Shown here: piece by piece, positions 63,288 to 64,000 of the stretch
Layout of the letters: every line of letters starts with the position of its first letter
How positions within the stretch are numbered: the stretch's first letter is position 1
Virus record (IMG/VR): IMGVR_UViG_3300050123_000025
Span: 1-64,000 of that record
Length of the DNA stretch: 64,000 nucleotides
Reading direction: 5' to 3' (one strand)
DNA from: a virus
Position numbers and translations under genes: made by a program
Notes under the pieces: generated by a model
Told to the model about the DNA's origin: nothing
The model's input: only the letters and a program-made list of their open reading frames with translations
The model's database searches: none

Positions 63288-64000
63288 TTACGTTACATCG
63301 CATCCGTCAAAACCTAGCTCTATCATAAGATCCTCATGAGTTTTCTTTTTTGACTTAGCTTCCATAAATTCTTCGTAATATGCTTTTTCTCCGAAGAAGT
63401 TATTACTGGCGTATGCAAATTCCTTTTTATCTTCCGGCAGAGAATTGTAATGGGCTATATAATTTTGAGTGCATCTATTGATTATTTCTAGTCCGTGTTC
63501 CTTGCGTACCTTCTCGAAGTTTTTAAATGAATCTCGCTTAGATTGAGTTCTTGGATATTCGGAATACCATTTTTCAAACTCGGGAGTGTATATATCGTTA
63601 AGTTTAGTTTTGTTTGGTTTAGTAATGGACGCAGTTTGCGTCGTAGTTTGTGTAGCGGTTTGTGCGCGGTTAGCGTTGTGGTTAGTGTCGCACTTAGCTT
63701 CGTTTAAAACGACGCAATTTTCGGAAGTGCCATTTCCGTAAAGCTCAAGGGGCATGATTTTGTATACTGCCGATTGCATTCCTGTACGACTTTTAAATGA
63801 TATTCTGTTAGTTTTTTGTAGTGTTTTGCGTGCTCTAATTAGTGCGTCTTTTTTAAGGCCGGTCTTAGATTCAAGTACCGATAATGCAACTGTAAATTCA
63901 TTCTTCCAGCCTGTCTTATTATTGATGTGCATTAATGCGTGCCATAAAGATATTGCAGAATCGGATATTGTGTTGGTTTCCAACCAGTCATAAAAAGCAT
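63288..64000 (-). CDS. phage replication initiator-like protein, 5' end outside window
   Basis: The frame stays open to the right edge and reads FYDWLETNTISDSAI, LWHALMHINNKTGW and GLKKDALIRARKTL, the typical start of phage DnaD-like replication proteins. TTG at 63983 is in frame but the conserved part begins before it, so the true start is beyond the window. A Thr/Gln/Asn-rich linker (ANRAQTATQTTTQTAS) leads to a DnaD-like helical end (FEKWYSEYPRTQSKRD). Likely recruits the helicase next door. Confidence 0.75.
   Translation of the reverse strand, partial: AFYDWLETNTISDSAISLWHALMHINNKTGWKNEFTVALSVLESKTGLKKDALIRARKTLQKTNRISFKSRTGMQSAVYKIMPLELYGNGTSENCVVLNEAKCDTNHNANRAQTATQTTTQTASITKPNKTKLNDIYTPEFEKWYSEYPRTQSKRDSFKNFEKVRKEHGLEIINRCTQNYIAHYNSLPEDKKEFAYASNNFFGEKAYYEEFMEAKSKKKTHEDLMIELGFDGCDVT

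Noticed and set aside
1-64000. CRISPR array
   Set aside because: No series of regularly spaced direct repeats with unique spacers was seen; repeats found are short and few.

Overview
The window looks like most of the genome of a temperate, short-tailed (podovirus-like) phage of a Firmicute, either as a prophage or as a free phage contig. Nearly every gene is phage-type. Ribosome binding sites are close to AGGAGG, and TTG and GTG starts are common, as in low-to-mid GC Firmicutes. Lysogeny genes (a repressor pair and two tyrosine recombinases) mark it as temperate. A portal of about 690 residues, a scaffold-like protein, a coat protein, adaptor and nozzle-like proteins, and three glutamine-rich or very large internal proteins, with no tape measure or tail-tube gene, point to a short tail. 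Copper-amine-oxidase-N-like modules in three proteins hint at an anaerobic Clostridia or Negativicutes host; that is inference.

Layout. Positions 1-155 hold the end of a ribbon-helix-helix gene that converges on a leftward early operon (158-7197). That operon carries a Cro-like regulator, many small proteins, a Cas4-like nuclease and a RecA-fold recombination ATPase. A divergent immunity region (7200-7400) separates it from a rightward CI-like repressor (7401) and an integrase (8021). A tRNA-Leu(UAG) follows, then a plasmid-like pair: an FtsK-type ATPase (9545) and a replication-relaxation protein (10630). A second leftward operon (15918 to 11671) starts at a good promoter near 16040 and ends in a second tyrosine recombinase.

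From 16373 to 51633 almost everything runs rightward: accessory nucleases, a truncated replication protein, small terminase, a PAPS-reductase-like enzyme, a metallophosphatase, large terminase, portal, scaffold, coat, connector and nozzle proteins, an SGNH tailspike, internal virion proteins, and a lysis cassette (XhlA-like protein, papain-like protease, amidase, holin). From 64000 back to 51713 a leftward operon encodes replication and metabolism: an initiator-like protein, primase-helicase, RusA, a radical-SAM protein, a sigma factor, two DNA methyltransferases, SSB, and a regulator with a sigma region-4-like helix-turn-helix.

The most remarkable locus is terL (24537-28139). The large terminase gene is fractured. 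Its first part carries a complete LAGLIDADG intein and ends in the N-terminal half of a second intein. A free-standing HNH endonuclease gene follows. The C-terminal intein half, fused to the last 55 residues of the terminase, comes next. A functional terminase would therefore need one cis splicing and one trans splicing event. Other points of interest are three compact structured RNA candidates (one a 140-nt tRNA-Leu-like molecule just upstream of terL), a nozzle gene that appears split by an insertion, and an in-frame UGA in a small zinc-ribbon gene.
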